Below, one piece after another: positions 47,940 through 61,602 of a stretch of DNA of 64,000 nucleotides. The stretch covers positions 154,187,241 to 154,251,240 of the forward strand of contig OX422221.1 in NCBI GenBank assembly GCA_949130495.1. The letters are read 5' to 3'. Below the pieces are notes generated by a model. It worked only from the letters and a program-made list of their open reading frames with translations. It was not told the DNA's origin and ran no database searches. A program made the position numbers and the translations under genes. The number at the start of each line of letters is the position of its first letter. Positions within the stretch are counted from its first letter, which is position 1. This stretch comes from Sambucus nigra (lineage: Eukaryota > Streptophyta > Magnoliopsida > Dipsacales > Adoxaceae).

Positions 47940-49000
47940 GAAATATCCAAATTATTGTCGTATTCTCAAACCGAGAGTTTCACGGCTGCGCGGGCAGTTC
48001 CTACAAGTGACATTGGTCTCGTTGGAGGTTTTAGTGCCACTGACGGAGCCGGTCGGGTGCTGTTTCGAGTTTTCACCGCTAACGCCATGTTTTTAAGCCT
48101 AAGTCTATAAATATGCAAATTATTTTTGTATTCCCAAAATCGGAGTCCCCGCGGCTGCGCAGTCAGTTCCTACGAGTTAAATTGGTCCCGTGGCAGGTGT
48201 TGGTGCCACACACGGGGCCGTTCAGGGGCTGTTTCGAGTTTTCAACCTCTAACGCCATATTTTTAGGACTAAGTCTAGAAATATGCAAATCATCGTCGTA
48301 TTCTCAAATCGGGAGTTCTGCGGCTGCGCGGTCTGTTCCTACGAGTGACATTGAACTCGTAGGAGGTGTTGTTGCCACCCACAGAGCCGTTTGAGTGCTG
48401 TTTCGCGTTTTCACCATCTAACACCATGTTTTTAAGACTAAGTCTAGAAATATGCAAATTATCGTCGTATTCCCAAACCAGGAGTCCTGTGGCTGCGCGG
48501 TCAGTTCTTATTAGTTTCATTGGTCCCGTGGAAGGTGTTGGTACCACCCACGGGGCCGTTCAGGAGTTGTTTTGAGTTTTCACCCACTAATGCCATGTTT
48601 GTAAGCCTAAGTCTAGAAATATGTAAATTATCATCGTATTCTCAAACTGAGAGTCCCGCGGCTCCGCGGTTAGTTCCAACCAGTGACATTAGTCTCGTAG
48701 GAGGTGTTGGTGCCACCCACGGAGCCGTTCGGGTGCTATTTTCGATTTTCACCCTCTAATGCTATGTTTTAAAGCCTAAGTCTAAAAACATGCAAATTAT
48801 CGTCATATTCTCAAACCGGGAGTCCCGTGGCTGCGGGGTCAGCTCCTATGAGTTACATTGGTTCCGCGGGAGGTGTTGGTGCCACCTACGGGACCGTCCG
48901 TGTGCTATTTTTAGTTTTCACCCTCTAACGCCACGTTATTAAGCCTAAGTCTAGAAATATGCAAATTATCATCTTATTCTCAAACCAGGAGTACCGTGGC
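47940..49000 (+). repeat. Higher-order block, copy A (GGTCGGGTG signature)
   Basis: Begins with the monomer carrying CGGGCAGTTCC and GAGCCGGTCGGGTG (signature at 48051). In order it continues with a GAGTCCCCGCGGC monomer, a GTCTGTTCC...TTTCGCG monomer, a GTACCACCC monomer, a CTCCGCGGTTAGTTCC monomer and a CCGCGGGAGG monomer. The same order recurs at 53.5, 56.6 and 61.9 kb. Confidence 0.7.
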
Positions 49001-52000
49001 GACGCGGTCAGTTCCTATAAGTTACATTTGTCCCGTGGGAGGTGTTGGTGCCACCCACGGGGCCATTCGAGTGCTGTTTCGGGTTTCCACCCTCTAACGC
49101 CTTGTTTTTAAGCGTAAGTCTAGAAATATGCTAATTATCATCTTATTCTCAAACCGGGAGTCCCGCGGCTACGCAGTTAGTTCCTATGAGTTACATTGGT
49201 CCCGTTGGAGGAGTTGGTGCCACCCACCGGGAGTCCCACGGGGCCGTTCGGGTGCTATTTCGGGTTTTCACCCACTAACGCCATGTTTTTAAGCCTAAAT
49301 CTAGAAATATGCAAATTATTGTCTTATTCTCAAACCGGGAGTCCCATGGCTGCACGGTTAGTGCCTACGAGTTACATTGGTTCCGTGGGAGGTGTTGGTG
49401 CCACCCACGAGGCCGCTTGGGGGCTGTTTTGAGTTTTCACACTCTAACGCCATGTTTTTAAGCCTAAGTCTAGAAATATGCAAATTATCATCGTATTCCC
49501 AAACCGGGAGTGTCGCGACTGCGCGGTCCGTTCTTACGAGTTACATTGGTCTTATGGGAGGTGTTGGTGCCACCCACGGGGCCGTTCGGGGGTTGTTTCG
49601 AGTTTTCACCCTCTAACCCCATGTTTTTAAGCTTAAGTCTAGAAATATGTAAATTATCATCGTATTCCCAAATCGAGAGTACCGCGGCTTCGTGGTCAGT
49701 TCTTACGAGTTACAATGGTCTCATAGGAGGTGTTGGTGCCACCCACGAAGCCGTTCGGGTGCTCTTTCCAGTTTTCAGCCTCTAACGCCATGTTTTTAAG
49801 CCTAAGTCTAAAAATATGCAAATTATCATCGTATTCTCAAACCGGGAGTCCCGCGGCTGTGGGTCAGTTCCTACGAGTTACATTGGTCCAGTGGGAAGTG
49901 TTGGTGCCACCCACGGGGCCGTTCGGGGTTTGTTTCGAGTTTTCACCCTCTAATGCCATGTTTTTAAGCCTAAGTCCAGAAATATGCAAATTATCATCGT
50001 ATTCCAAAACCAGGAGTCCCGCGACTGCGCGATCAGTTCCTACGAGTTACATTGGTCCGGTGGGAGGTCTTGGTGCCACCCACGGGGCCGTTCGGGGGTT
50101 GTTTCGAGTTTTCACCCCCTAACGCCATGTTTTTAAGCTAAAGTCTAGAAATATGCAAATTATCATCGTATTCTCAAACCGGGAGTCCCGCGACTACGGG
50201 GTCAGTTCCTATGAGTGACGTTGGTCCCAGGGGAGGTGTTGGTGCCACCCACGGGGCCGTTCGGGGTGTTATTTTGGGTTTTCACCCTCTAACGCAATGT
50301 TTTTAAGCCTAAGTCTAGAAATATGCAAATTATGGTCTTATTCTCAAACCGAGAGTCCCGCGGCTGCGCGGTTAGTTCCTACAAGTTTACATTGGTCCCG
50401 TTGGAGGTGTTGGTTCCACACATGGGGCCGTTTGGGAAATGTTTCGGGTTTTCACCCACTAACGCCATGTTTTTAAGCCTAAGTCTAGAAACATGCAAAT
50501 TGTCATAGTATTCCAAAACCAGGAGTCCCGCGACTGCACGATTAGTTCCTACGAGTTACATTGGTCCCGTGGGAGGTATTGGTGCCACCCACGGGGCCGT
50601 TCGGGGACTATTTCGAGTTTAACCCTTTAACGCCATGTTTTTAACCCTAAGTCCAGAAATACGCAAATTATCATCGTATTCTCAAATCGAGAGTCCCACG
50701 GTTGCGCTGTCAATTCCTACTAGTTACATTGGTCCCGTGGGAGGAGTTGGTTCCACCCACGGGGCCGTTCGGGGGCTGTTTCTAGTTTTCACCCGCTAAC
50801 GCCATGTTTTTAAGCCTAAGTCTAGAAATATTAAAATTATCCTCGTATTCTCACATCGGGAGTACCGCAGCTCCACGGTTAGTTCCTTCGAGTGACATTG
50901 GTCTCGTAGGAGTTCGTGGTGACACCCACGGAGCCGTACTGGTACTGTTTTGGATTTTCACCCTCTAACGCCATGTTTTTAAGCCTAAGTCTAGAAATAT
51001 GAAAATTTTCATCGTATTCTCAAATCGGGAGTCCCACGGCTGCGGGGTCAGTTCCTATGAGTTACACTGGTCCCGCGGGAGGTGTTGGTGCCACCCACGG
51101 GGCCGTTCGGGTGCTATTTCGGGTTCTCACCCTCTAACGTCTTATTTTTAAGCCTAAGTCTAAAAATATGCATATTATCATCTTATTCACAAACCAGGAG
51201 TCCCGTGGCTGTGCAGTGAGTTCCTACCAGTTACATTGGTCCCGTGGGAGGTGTGGGTGCCACCCACGGGGCCGTTCGGGGGCTGTTTCGGGTTTTCACC
51301 CGCTAACGCCATGCTTTTAAGCCTAAGTCTAGAAATATGAAAATTATCATCGTATTCCCAAATCGGGAGTCCCGCGGCTGCGCGGTCAGTTCCTACAAGT
51401 TACATTGGTCCCGTGGGAGGTATTGGTGCCACCCACGGGGCCATTCGGGGCTGGTTTGAGTTTTCAGCCTCTAACACCATGTTTTTAAGCCTAAGTCTAG
51501 AAGCATAAAAATTATCACCGTACTCTCAAATCGGGAGTCCCGCGGCTGCGCGGTCAGTTCCGACGAGTTACATTGGTCCCAGGGAGGGTGTTGGTGCCAC
51601 CCACGGGACCATTCGGGTGCTGTTTAGGGTTTCACCCTCTAACGCCATGTTTTTAAGCCTAAGTCTAGAAACATGCAAATTATCATCTTAGTCTCAAATT
51701 GGGAGTCCCGCGGCTGCGTGGTCAGTTCCTACTAGTTACATTGGTCCCGTGGGAGGTGTTGGTACCACCCATGGGGCCGTTTGGGGGCTGTTTCGGGTTT
51801 TCACGCTCTAACCCCATGTTTTTAAGCCTAAGTCTAGAAATATGAAAATTATCCTCGTATTCTCAAACCAGGTGTCCCGCGACTGCACGGTCAGTTCCTA
51901 CGAGTTACATTGGTCCCGTGGGAGGTGTTGGTGCCACTCACGGGGCCGTTCGGGGACTGTTTCGGGTTTTCACCGTCTAACGAAATGTTTTTAAACCTAA

Positions 52001-53369
52001 GTCAAGAAATACGCAAATTATCATCATATTCTCAAACCGAGAATCCCAAAGTTGGGTGGTCAGTTCCTACGAGTTACATTGGTCCCGTGGGAGGTGTTGG
52101 TGCCACCCACGGGGCCGTTCGGTTGCTGTTTCGGGTTTTCTCCTGCTAATGCCATGTTTTTAAGCCTAAATCTAGAAATATCCAAATTATTATCTTATTC
52201 TCAAACAGGAAGTCCCGTGGCTGTGCGGTCAGTTCCTACGAGTCACATTGGTCCCGTGGGAGGTGTTGGTGCCACCCACGGGGCCGTTCAGGTGCTATTT
52301 CGGGTTTTCACCCACTAACGCCATGTTTTTAAACCTAAATCTAGAAATCTTCACAATATTGTCTTATTCTCAAACCGGGAGTCCCGTGGCTGCACGGTCA
52401 ATTCCTACGAGTTACATTGGTTCTGTGTGAGGTGTTGGTGCCACCCACGGGGCCGTTCGGGGGCTGTTTCGAGTTTTCACCCTCTAACGCCATGTTTTCA
52501 AGCCTAAGTCTAGAAATATACAAATCTAAGTCTAGAAATATACAAATTGTCATCGTATTCCCAAACCGGGAGTCCCGCGACTGCGCGGTCAGTTGCTACG
52601 AGTTACATTGGTCCTATGGGAGGTGTTGGTGTCACCCACGGGGCCGTTCGAGGGCTGTTTTGAGTTTCCACCCTCTAACGCCATATTTTTAAGCTTAAGT
52701 CTAAAAATATGAAAAATATCATCGTATTCTCAAATCTAGAATTCTACGGCTACACGGTCAGTTCTTACGAGTGACAATGGTCTCGTAGGAGGTGTTGGGG
52801 CCACCCACGAAGCCGTTCGGGTGCTGTGTTTGGTTTTCACCCTCTAACGCTATGTTTTTAAGCCTAAGTCTAGAAATATGCAAATTATTGTCCTATTCTC
52901 AAACCGGGAGTCCCGCGGCTGCGCTGTTAGTTCCTACGAGTTCTATTGGTCCCGTGGGAGGTGTTGGTGCCACCCACGGGGCCGTTCGGGGAATATTTTG
53001 GGTTTTCACCCACTAACGCCGTGTTTTTAAGCCTAAGTCTCGAAATATACAAATTATAGTCTTATTCTCAAACTTGGAGTACCGTAACTGCGCGTTCACT
53101 TCCTACGAGTTAGAGTGGTCATAGGGGAGGTGTTGGTGCCACCCAAGGGGCCGTTCGGGTGCTGTTTTGGGTTTTCACCCTCTAACCCCATGTTTTTAAG
53201 CCTAAGTCTAGACACATGCCAATTATTATCGTATTCCCAAATCGGGAGTCCCGCGACTGCGCGGTTAGTTCCTACGAGTTATAGTGGTCTAGTGGGAGGT
53301 GTTGGTGCCACCGACTAGCCGGTTCGGGGGCTGTTTCGAGTTTTCACCCTCTAACGCCAAGTTTTTAAG

Positions 53370-54900
53370 CCTAAGTACAGAAATATGAAAATTATGGTCA
53401 TATTCTAAAACTGGGAGTCCTGCGGCTATGGGGCCAGTTCCTACGAGTGACTCTGGTCCCGTGGGAGGTGTTGTTGCCACCCACGGGATCGTTCGGGTGG
53501 TGTTTCGGGTTTTCACCCTCTAACGCCATGTTTTTAAGTCTAAGTCTAGAAATATCCAAATTATTGTGGTATTCTCAAACTGGGAGTTTCGCGGCTGCGT
53601 GGGCAGTTCCTACCAGTGACACTGGTCTCGTAGGAAGTTTTAGTGTCACCGATGGAGCCGGTCGGGTGCTGTTTCGAGTTTTCACCCACTAACGCCATGT
53701 TTTTAAGCCTAAGTCTATAAATATGCAAATTATTGTCGTATTCCCAAATCGGGAGTCCCCGCGGCGGCGCAGTCAGTTCCTACGAGTTACATTGGTCCCG
53801 TGGGAGGTGTTGGTGCCACACTCGGGGCCGTTCGGGGGCTGTTTCGAGTTTTCACACTCTAATGCCATGTTTTTAAGCCTAAGTCTAGAAATATGCAAAT
53901 TATCGTCGTATTTTCAAACCGGGAGTTCCGCGACTGCGAGGTCTGTTCTTACGAGTTACATTGGACTTGTAGGATGTGTTGTTGCCACCCACGGAATCGT
54001 TCGAGTGCTGTTTCGCGTTTAAACCCTCTAATGCCATGTTTTTAAGCCTAAGTATAGAAATATACAAATTATCGTGATATTCCCAAACTGGGAGTCCCGC
54101 GGCTGCGCGGTCAAATCCTACGAGTTACATTGCTCCCTTGGGAGGTGTTGGTACCACCCACGGGGCTGTTCGGGGGCTATTTTGAGTTTTCACCCGCTAA
54201 TGCCATGTTTTAAGCCTAAGTTTAGAAAAATGAAAATTATCATCGTATTCTCAAAACGGGAGTCCCTCGGCTCCGTGGTTAGTTCCAACGAGTGACATTG
54301 GTCTCGTCGGAGGCGTTGGTGCCACCCACGGAGCCCTTCGGATGCTGTTTCGGGTTTTCACCCTCTAATGCTATATTTTTAAGCCTAAGTCTAAAGATAT
54401 GCAAATTATCGTTGTATTCTCAAACCGGGGATCCCGCGGCTGCGGGGTCAGTTCCTACGAGTTACGTTGGTCCCGCGGGAGGTGTTGGTGCCACCTATGG
54501 GGCCGTTCGGGTGCTATTTCGAGTTTTCACCCTCTAACGCCAGGTTTTTAGGCCTAAGTCTAGAAATATGCAAATTATCATCTTATTCTCAAATCGGGAG
54601 TCCCGTGGCTACGCTGTCAGTTCCTACGAGTTACATTGGTCCCGTGGGAGGTGTTGGTGACACCCATGGGGCCATTCGGGTGCCCTTTAGGGTTTTCACC
54701 CTCTAACCTCATGTTTTTAAGCCTAAGTCTAAAATTATGCAAATTATCCTCTTATTCTCAAATCGGGAGTCCCGCGGCTGCGCGGTCAGTTCTTACCAGT
54801 TACATTGGTCCTGGGGGAGGTGTCGGTGACACCCATGGGGCCGTTTAGGTGTTATTTCGAGTTTTCACCCACTAACGCCATGTTTTTAAGCCTAAATCTA
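53370..54900 (+). repeat. Higher-order block, copy B
   Basis: Starts with the CTAAGTACAG monomer (53371) and then the GGTCGGGTG signature monomer (53660). The remaining monomers follow the same order of private variants as the other copies. These include TTGGACTTGTAGG before TTTCGCG and TTGCTCCCTTGGGAGG, both also in the 61.7-63.2 kb copy. Confidence 0.7.
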
Positions 54901-56589
54901 GAAATATGCAAATTATTGTCTTATTCTCAAACCGGGAGTCCTGTGGCTGCGCGATCAGTTCCTACGAGTTACATTGGTTCCGTGGGTGGTGTTGGTGCCA
55001 CCCACGGAGCCGTTCTGGGGCTGTTTTGAGTTTTCACCCTCTAACGCCATGTTTTTAAACTTAAGTATAGAAATATGCAAATTATCATCGTATTCCCAAA
55101 CCGGGAGTCCTGCGGCTGCGCGGTCAGTTCCTACGAGTTACATTGGTCCCGTGGGAGGTGTTGGTGCCACCCACGAAACCGTTCGGGTGCTGTTTCGGGT
55201 TTTCACCCTCTAACGCCATGTTTTTAAACCTAAGTCTAGAAATATGAAAATTATCATCGTATTCTCAAACCGGGAGTCCCGCGGCTACGGGGTCAGTTCC
55301 TACGAGTTACATTGGTCCCGGGGGAGGTGTTGGTGCCACCCCCGGGGCCGTTCGGGTGCTATTTTGGGTTTTCACCCTCTAACACAATGTTTTTAAGCCT
55401 AAGTGTAGAAATATGCAAATTGTCGATTTATTCTCAAACCGGGAGTCCCGCGGCTGCGCGGTCAGTTCCTATAAGTTTACATTGGTCCCGTGGGAGGTGT
55501 TGGTGCCACCCACGGGGCCGTTAGGGGAATGTTTCGGGTTTTCACCCACTAACGCCACGTTTTTAAGCCTAAGTCTCATAATATGTAAATTATCGTCGTA
55601 TTCACAAACCGGGAGTCCCGCGACTGCGCGAGCAGTTCCTACAAGTTACATTGGTTCCGTGGGAGGTGTTGGTGCCACCCACGGGACCGTTGGAGGGCTG
55701 TTTCGAGTTTTCACCCTCTAATGCAGTCTTTTTATGCCTAAATCTAAAAATATGCAAATTATCATTTTATTCTCAAACTGGGAGTCCCGTAGCTGCGCGG
55801 TCAGTTCCTACGAGTTACAGTGGTCACAAGGGAGGTGTTGGTGCCACCCACGGGGCCGTTCTGGTGCTGTTTTGGGTTTTCATCCTCTAACGCCATGTTT
55901 TTAAGCCTAAGTCTAGAAACATGCAAATTATCTTCGTATTCCCAAACCAGGAGTCCCACTACTGCGCGGTCAGTTCCTATAAGTTACATTGGTCCCGTGC
56001 GAGGTGTTGGTGCTACCCACGGGGCCGATTGGGGGTTACTTCTAGTTTTCACCCTCTAACGCCATGTTTTTAGGCTAAGTATAGAAATATACAAATTATA
56101 GTCGTATTCAAATATCGGCAGTCCCGCGGCAGCGTGGTCAGTTCCTAATAGTGACTTTGGTCCAGTGGGTGGTGTTGGTGCCACCAACGGGGCCGTTTGG
56201 GGGTTGTTTTGAGTTTTTAACCTCTAACGCCATGTTTTTAAGCCTAAGTCTAGAAATATGCAAATTATTGTCTTATTCTCAAACCGAGAGTCCTGTGGCT
56301 ACGCGATCAGTTCCTACGAGTTACATTGGTCATGTGGGAGGGGTTGGTGCTTCCCACGGGGCCGTTCGGGTGTTGTTTCGAGTTTTTACCCTCTAACGCT
56401 ATGTTTTTAAGCCTAAGTTAGAAATATGCAAATTATTGTCGTATTCTAAAATTGGGAGTCCCGCGACTGCGGGGTCAGTTCCTACCAGTGACTTTGGTCC
56501 CGTGGGTGGTGTTGGTGCCATCCACGGGGTCGTTTGGGGGATGTTTTGAGTTTTCGACCTCTAACGCAATGTTTTTAGCCTAAGTCTTG

Positions 56590-57720
56590 AAATATGCAAA
56601 TTATTGACTTATTCTCAAATCGGGAGTCCCGCGGCTGCGCGGGCAGTTCCTACGAGTGACATTTGTCTCGTAGGAGGTGTTAGTGCCACCGACGGAGCCG
56701 GTCGGGTGCTGTTTCGAGTTTTCACCCACTAACGCCATGTCTTTAAGCCTAAGTCTATAAATATGCAACTTATTATCGTATTCGCAAAACCGGAGTCCTC
56801 GCGGCTGCGGAGTCAGTTCCTACGAGTTACATTGATCCCGTGGGAGGTGTTGGTGCCACACACGGGGCCGTTCGGGGGCTGTTTTGAGTTTTCACCCTCT
56901 AACGCCATGTTTTTAAGACTAAGTGTAGAAATATGAAAATTATCATCGTATTCTCAAATCGAGAGTTCTGCTTCTGCGCGGTCTGTTCCTACGAGTGACA
57001 TTGGACTCGTAGGAGATGTTGTTACCACCCACGGAGCCGTTTGAGTGCTATTTCGCGTTTTCACCCTCTAAAGCCAAGTTTTTTAAGCCTAAGTCTAGAA
57101 ATATGCAAATTATTATCGTATTCCCAAACTGGGAGTCCTGCGGTTGCGCGGTCAGTTCCTACGAGTTACATTGGTCCCGTGGAAGGTGTTGGTACCACCC
57201 ACGGGGCCGTTCGGGGGATGTTTCGAGTTTTCACCCGATAATGCCATGTTTTTAAGCCTAAGTCAAGAAATATGCAAATTATCATCTTATTCTCAAACCG
57301 TGAGTCCCGCGGCTCCGCGGTTTGTTCCAACGAGTGACATTGGTCTCGTAGGAGGTGTTGGTGGTGCTATTTCGAGTTTTCACCCTATAATGCTATGTTT
57401 TTAAGCCTACGTCTAAAAATATGCAAATTATCATCATATTCTCAAATCGGGAGTCCCACGGCTGCGGGGTCAACTCCTACGAGTTACGTTGGTCCCGCGG
57501 GAGGTGTTGGCGTCACTTGCGGGGCCGTTCGTGTGCTATTTCGGGTTTTCACCCTCTAAAGCCATGTTTTTAAGCTTAAGTATAGAAATATGCAAATTAT
57601 CATCTTATTCTAAAACCAGGAGTCCCGTGGATGCGCGGTCAGTTCCTACGAGTTACATTTGTCCCGTGGGAGGTGTTGGTGCCACCCAGGGGCCATTCGT
57701 GTGCTGTTTCGGGTTTTCAA
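56590..57720 (+). repeat. Higher-order block, copy C
   Basis: The signature GGTCGGGTG is at 56700, followed by the same monomer order as copies A and B. The fifth monomer has a deletion of roughly 30 bp near 57361, giving GGTGTTGGTGGTGCTATTTC. Confidence 0.7.
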
Positions 57721-60439
57721 CTTCTAACGCCATGTTTTTAAGCCTAATTCTAATAATATGCAAATTATCGTCTTATTCTCAAACCGGGAGTCCCGTGGCT
57801 ACACGGTTAGTTCCTACGAGTTACATTGGTCCCATTGGAGGAGTTGGTGCCACCCACGGGGCCGTTCGGGTGCTATTTCAGGTTTTCACCCACTAACGCC
57901 ATGTTTTCAAGCCTAAATCTAGAAATATGCAAATTATTGTCTTATTCTCAAATCGGGAGTCCCGTGGCTGTGCGATCAGTTCCTACGAGTTACATTGGTT
58001 CCGTGGGAGGTGTTGGTACCACCCACGGGGCCGTTCGGGGGCTATTTCGAGTTTTCAACCTCTAACGCCATGTTTTTAAGCCTAAGTCTAGAAATATGCA
58101 AATTACCATCGTATTCTCAAATCGAGAATTCCGCGACTGGGCCTTCAGTTCCTACGAGTGACATTGGTCTCGTAGGAGGTGTTGGTGCCACCCACGAAGC
58201 CATTCGGGTACTGTTTCCGGTTTCAACCCTCTACCACCGTGTTTTTATACTTAAGTCTAGAAATATGCAAATTATCATCGTATTCTCAAACCGGGAGTCC
58301 CGCGGCTATGGGGTCAGTTCCTACGAGTTACATTGGTCCCAGGGGAGGTGTTGGTGCCACCCCCGGGGATGTTTGGGTGCTGTTTTGGGTTTTCACCCTC
58401 TAACGCAATGTTTTTAAGACTAAGTCTCGAAATATGCTAATTATCATTGTATTCTCAAACCTGGAATCCCGCGGCTGCGGGGCCAGTTCCTACGAGTTGC
58501 GTTGGTCCTGTGGGAGGTGTTGGTGCCACCCACGGGGCCGTTCGGGGGTTGTTTCGAGTTTTCACCCTCTAACGCCATGTTTTTAAGCCTAAGTCTAAAA
58601 ATATGCAAATTATCATCATATTCCCAAATCGGGAGTCCCGCAACTGCGCGGTCAGTTCCTACGAGTTACATTTGTCCCGTGGGAGCTGTTGGTGCCACCC
58701 ACGGGGCTGTTCGGGGGTTGTTTCGAGTTTTCACCCTCTAACGCCATGTTTTTAAGCTTAATTATAGAAATATGCAAATTATCATCATATTCTCAAGCCG
58801 AGAATTCTGCGAATGCGCAGCTAATTCCTACGAGTGACAATGGTCTCGTAGGAGGTGTTGATGCCACCCACGAAGCCTTTCGGGTGCTGTTTCGGGTTTT
58901 CACCCACTAACGCCATGTTTTTAAGCCTAAGTCTAGAAATATGCAAATTATCATCGTATCCCCAAACAAGGAGTCCCGCGACTGCACGGTCAGTTCCTAT
59001 AAGTTACATTGGTCCCGTGGGAGCTGTTGGTACCACCCATGGGGCCGTTTGGGGGCTGTTTCGGGTTTTCACGCTCTAACCCCATGTTTTTAAGCCTAAG
59101 TCTATAAATATGCAAATTATCATCATATTCTCAAACCGAGAGTCCCGCAGTTGGGCGGTCAGTGCCTACGAGTTACATTGGTCCCGTGGTAGGTGTTGGT
59201 GCAACCCACTGGGCCGTTCGGGTGCTATTTCGGGTTTTCACCGGCTAACGCCATGTTTTTAAGCCTAAATGTAGAAATATCCAAATTATTGTCTTATTCT
59301 AAAACCGGGAGTCCCGTGGCTATGCGGTCAGTCCCTACGAGTTACATTGGTCCCGTGGGAGGTGTTGGTGCCACCCACGGAGATGTTCAGGTGCTATTTC
59401 GAGTTTTCACCCACTATCGCCATGTATTTAAGCCTAAATCTAGAAATATGCAAATTATTGTCTTATTCTCAAACCGGGAGTCCCGTGGCTGCACGGTCAA
59501 TTCATACGAGTAAAATTGGTTCCGTGTGAGGTGTTGGTGCAACCCCCACGGGGCCGTTCGGGGGATGTTTTGAGTTTTCACCCTCTAACGCCATGTTTTT
59601 AAACCTAAGTCTAGAAATATTCAAATTATCATCATATTCCCAAACCGGGAGTCCTGCGACTGCGCAGTCAGTTTCTACGAGTTACAATGGTCCTGTGGGA
59701 GGTGTTGGTGCCACCCACGGGGCCGTTCGTGGGTTGTTTCGAGTTTCCACCCCATAACGCCATATTTTTAAGCTTAAGTCTAGAATTATGCAAATTATCA
59801 TCGTATTCTCAAATCGAGAACTCTGCTGCTGCGCGGTCAGTTGCTACGAGTGACAATGGTCTCGTAAGAGGTGTTGGTGCCACCCACAAAGCCGTTCGGG
59901 CGCTGTTTCGGGTTTTCACTCTCTAACGCCATGTTTTTAAGCCCAAGTATAGAAATATCCAAATTATCGTCTTATTCTCAAACCGGGAGTCCCGCGGCTG
60001 CGCGGTCAGTTCCTACGAGTTACTCTGGTCCCGTGGTCGGTGTTGGTGCCACCCACGGGACCGTTCGGGGAATGTTTTGGGTTTTCACCCACTAAAGCCA
60101 TGTTTTTAAGCCTAAGTCTAGAAATATGAAAATTATCGTCTTATTCTCAAACTTGGAGTCTCGTAACTGCGCGTTCAGTTCCTACGAGTTACAGTGGTCA
60201 CATGGGAGGTGTTGGTGCCACCCAAGTTGCCGTTCGGGTGCTATTTTGGGTTTTCACCCTCTAACGCCATGTTTTTAAGCCTAAGTCTAGAAACATGAAA
60301 ATTATCGTCGTATTCCCAAATCGGGAGTCGAGCGACTGCGCGGTCAGTTTCTACGAGTTACATTGGTACAGTGGGAGGTGTTGGTGCCACCCACTGGGCC
60401 GCTTCGGGGGTTGTTTAGAGTTTTCACCCTCTAACACCA

Positions 60440-61041
60440 TGTTTTTAAGCCTAAGTACAGAAATATGAAAATTATGGTCGTATTCTAAAATTGGGAGTCC
60501 TGCGGCTGCGGGGTGAGTTCCTACGAGTGACTTTGGTCCCGTGGGAGGTGTTGTTGCCACCCACGGGGCCGTTCGGGTGCTGTTTTGGGTTTTCACCCTC
60601 TAATGCCATGTTTTTAAGCCTAAGTCTAGAAATATCCAAATTATTATCGTATTCTCAAGCTGAGAGTTTCGCGGCTGCGCGGGCAGTTCCTACGAGTGAT
60701 ATTGGTCTCGTAGGAGGTGTTAGTGTCACCGACGGAGCCAGTCGGGTGCTGCTTCAAGTTTTCACCCGCTAACGCCATATATTTAAGCCTAAGTCTATAA
60801 ATATGCAAATTATTGTCATATTCCCAATTCGGGAGTCCCCGCGGCTGCACAGTCAGTTCCTACGAGTTACAATGGTCCCGAGGGAGGTGTTGGTGCCACA
60901 CACGGGGCCGTTCGGGGGCTATTTCGAGTTTTCACCCTCTAACGCCATATTTTTAAGCCTAAGTCTAGAAATATGAAAATTATCATCGTATTCTCAAATC
61001 GGGAGTCCAACGACTGCGCGGTCAGTTTCTACGAGTTACAT
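60440..61041 (+). repeat. Higher-order block, partial copy D
   Basis: The CTAAGTACAG monomer at 60451 and the signature AGTCGGGTG at 60740 are followed by the GAGTCCCCGCGGC monomer. The block then changes and is interrupted by the hAT-like element. The next block starts 1247 bp later. After removing the 569 bp added by the insertion, the step is 678 bp, four monomers. Confidence 0.7.
61034..61041 (+). repeat. Target-site duplication, left copy
   Basis: AGTTACAT immediately precedes the left terminal inverted repeat of the hAT-like element and is repeated perfectly at 61603-61610. An 8-bp duplication is diagnostic of the hAT superfamily. Confidence 0.9.
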
Positions 61042-61602
61042 TAGGGGTGGCCATAGGCCCGATGCCCGCCAAGCCCGCCCAGACCGCCCAATAAAAAAAT
61101 AGGGCTTGGGTAAGGTGAATAGGCCCGCAGAGCGGGCCTGGCAAAATTTTATAGGCCCGATTTTTTTTCGGGCGGGCTTGGGCATGAGTTCTTAAGCCCG
61201 ATGAGGCCCAGGCCGACCCGAGGCCCGAAATATATATATATATATATATATATGGGGGGGGGGAACTTTTATAAATATAAAAACGTATATCAAGTCTTTT
61301 CATGTAGAGTGGAAAACTTTATATATGGACTTTGTAATATATGGAGTTTAAAACAGATTTTTAATTAAAAAAATTGGTCTTTAAATAAAAAATAGGTATT
61401 TTAATTTTTAAAAAAATCTTTTAATTAACATAACAAGGCCCGATTGGGTGGGCCTGGGTAAAGAGCTTTCAAATCTGGGCGGGCTTGGGATTACATAATA
61501 AGGCCCGATCTGGGCCCGAGCGGGCTTGGGATAGCACTTAATATTTCAAGCCCAGCCCGAGCCCGACCAGGCCTGCCCAGGCCCGGCCCACGGCCACCCC
61601 TA
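61042..61602. mobile_element. Non-autonomous hAT-like element (561 bp)
   Basis: The ends are perfect inverted repeats: TAGGGGTGGCC at 61042 and GGCCACCCCTA ending at 61602. They are flanked by an 8-bp target duplication, AGTTACAT. Both arms are packed with GGCCCG / CGGGCTTGGG motifs in both orientations. The centre is AT-rich with a (TA)n run followed by a G run near 61231-61261. No transposase is encoded, so it must have been mobilised in trans. Subterminal motif clusters of this kind are typical transposase-binding regions in hAT elements. Removing the element and one target copy restores a normal monomer of about 170 bp, so the insertion post-dates this part of the array. The 93-codon frame across its left end is a chance frame. 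Confidence 0.9.

Larger units (their letters stand above)
35029..61041 (+). repeat. Satellite array, right subfamily (~169 bp monomer, ~154 copies)
   Basis: Tandem array of a 169-bp unit. On the plus strand each unit reads TTTTAAGCCTAAGTCTAGAA, an AT-rich block (ATGCAAATTATCATCGTATT), CGGGAGTCCCGCGGCTGCG, CAGTTCCTACGAGTTACATT, GGTCCCGTGGGAGGTGTTGG, TGCCACCCACGGGGCCGTTC and GGGTTTTCACCCTCTAACG. Copies of CACCCTCTAACG at 37202 and 37371 show the 169-bp step. This is the reverse complement of the left-array monomer with about 85% consensus identity. It contains higher-order repeats and some aberrant monomers. It starts abruptly at the spacer and is split by a hAT-like insertion at its right end. 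Confidence 0.95.

Noticed and set aside
61022..61303. A 93-codon minus-strand frame over the hAT-like element edge
   Set aside because: It runs from satellite into a transposon end and through a (TA)n run; it has no domain and is a chance frame.
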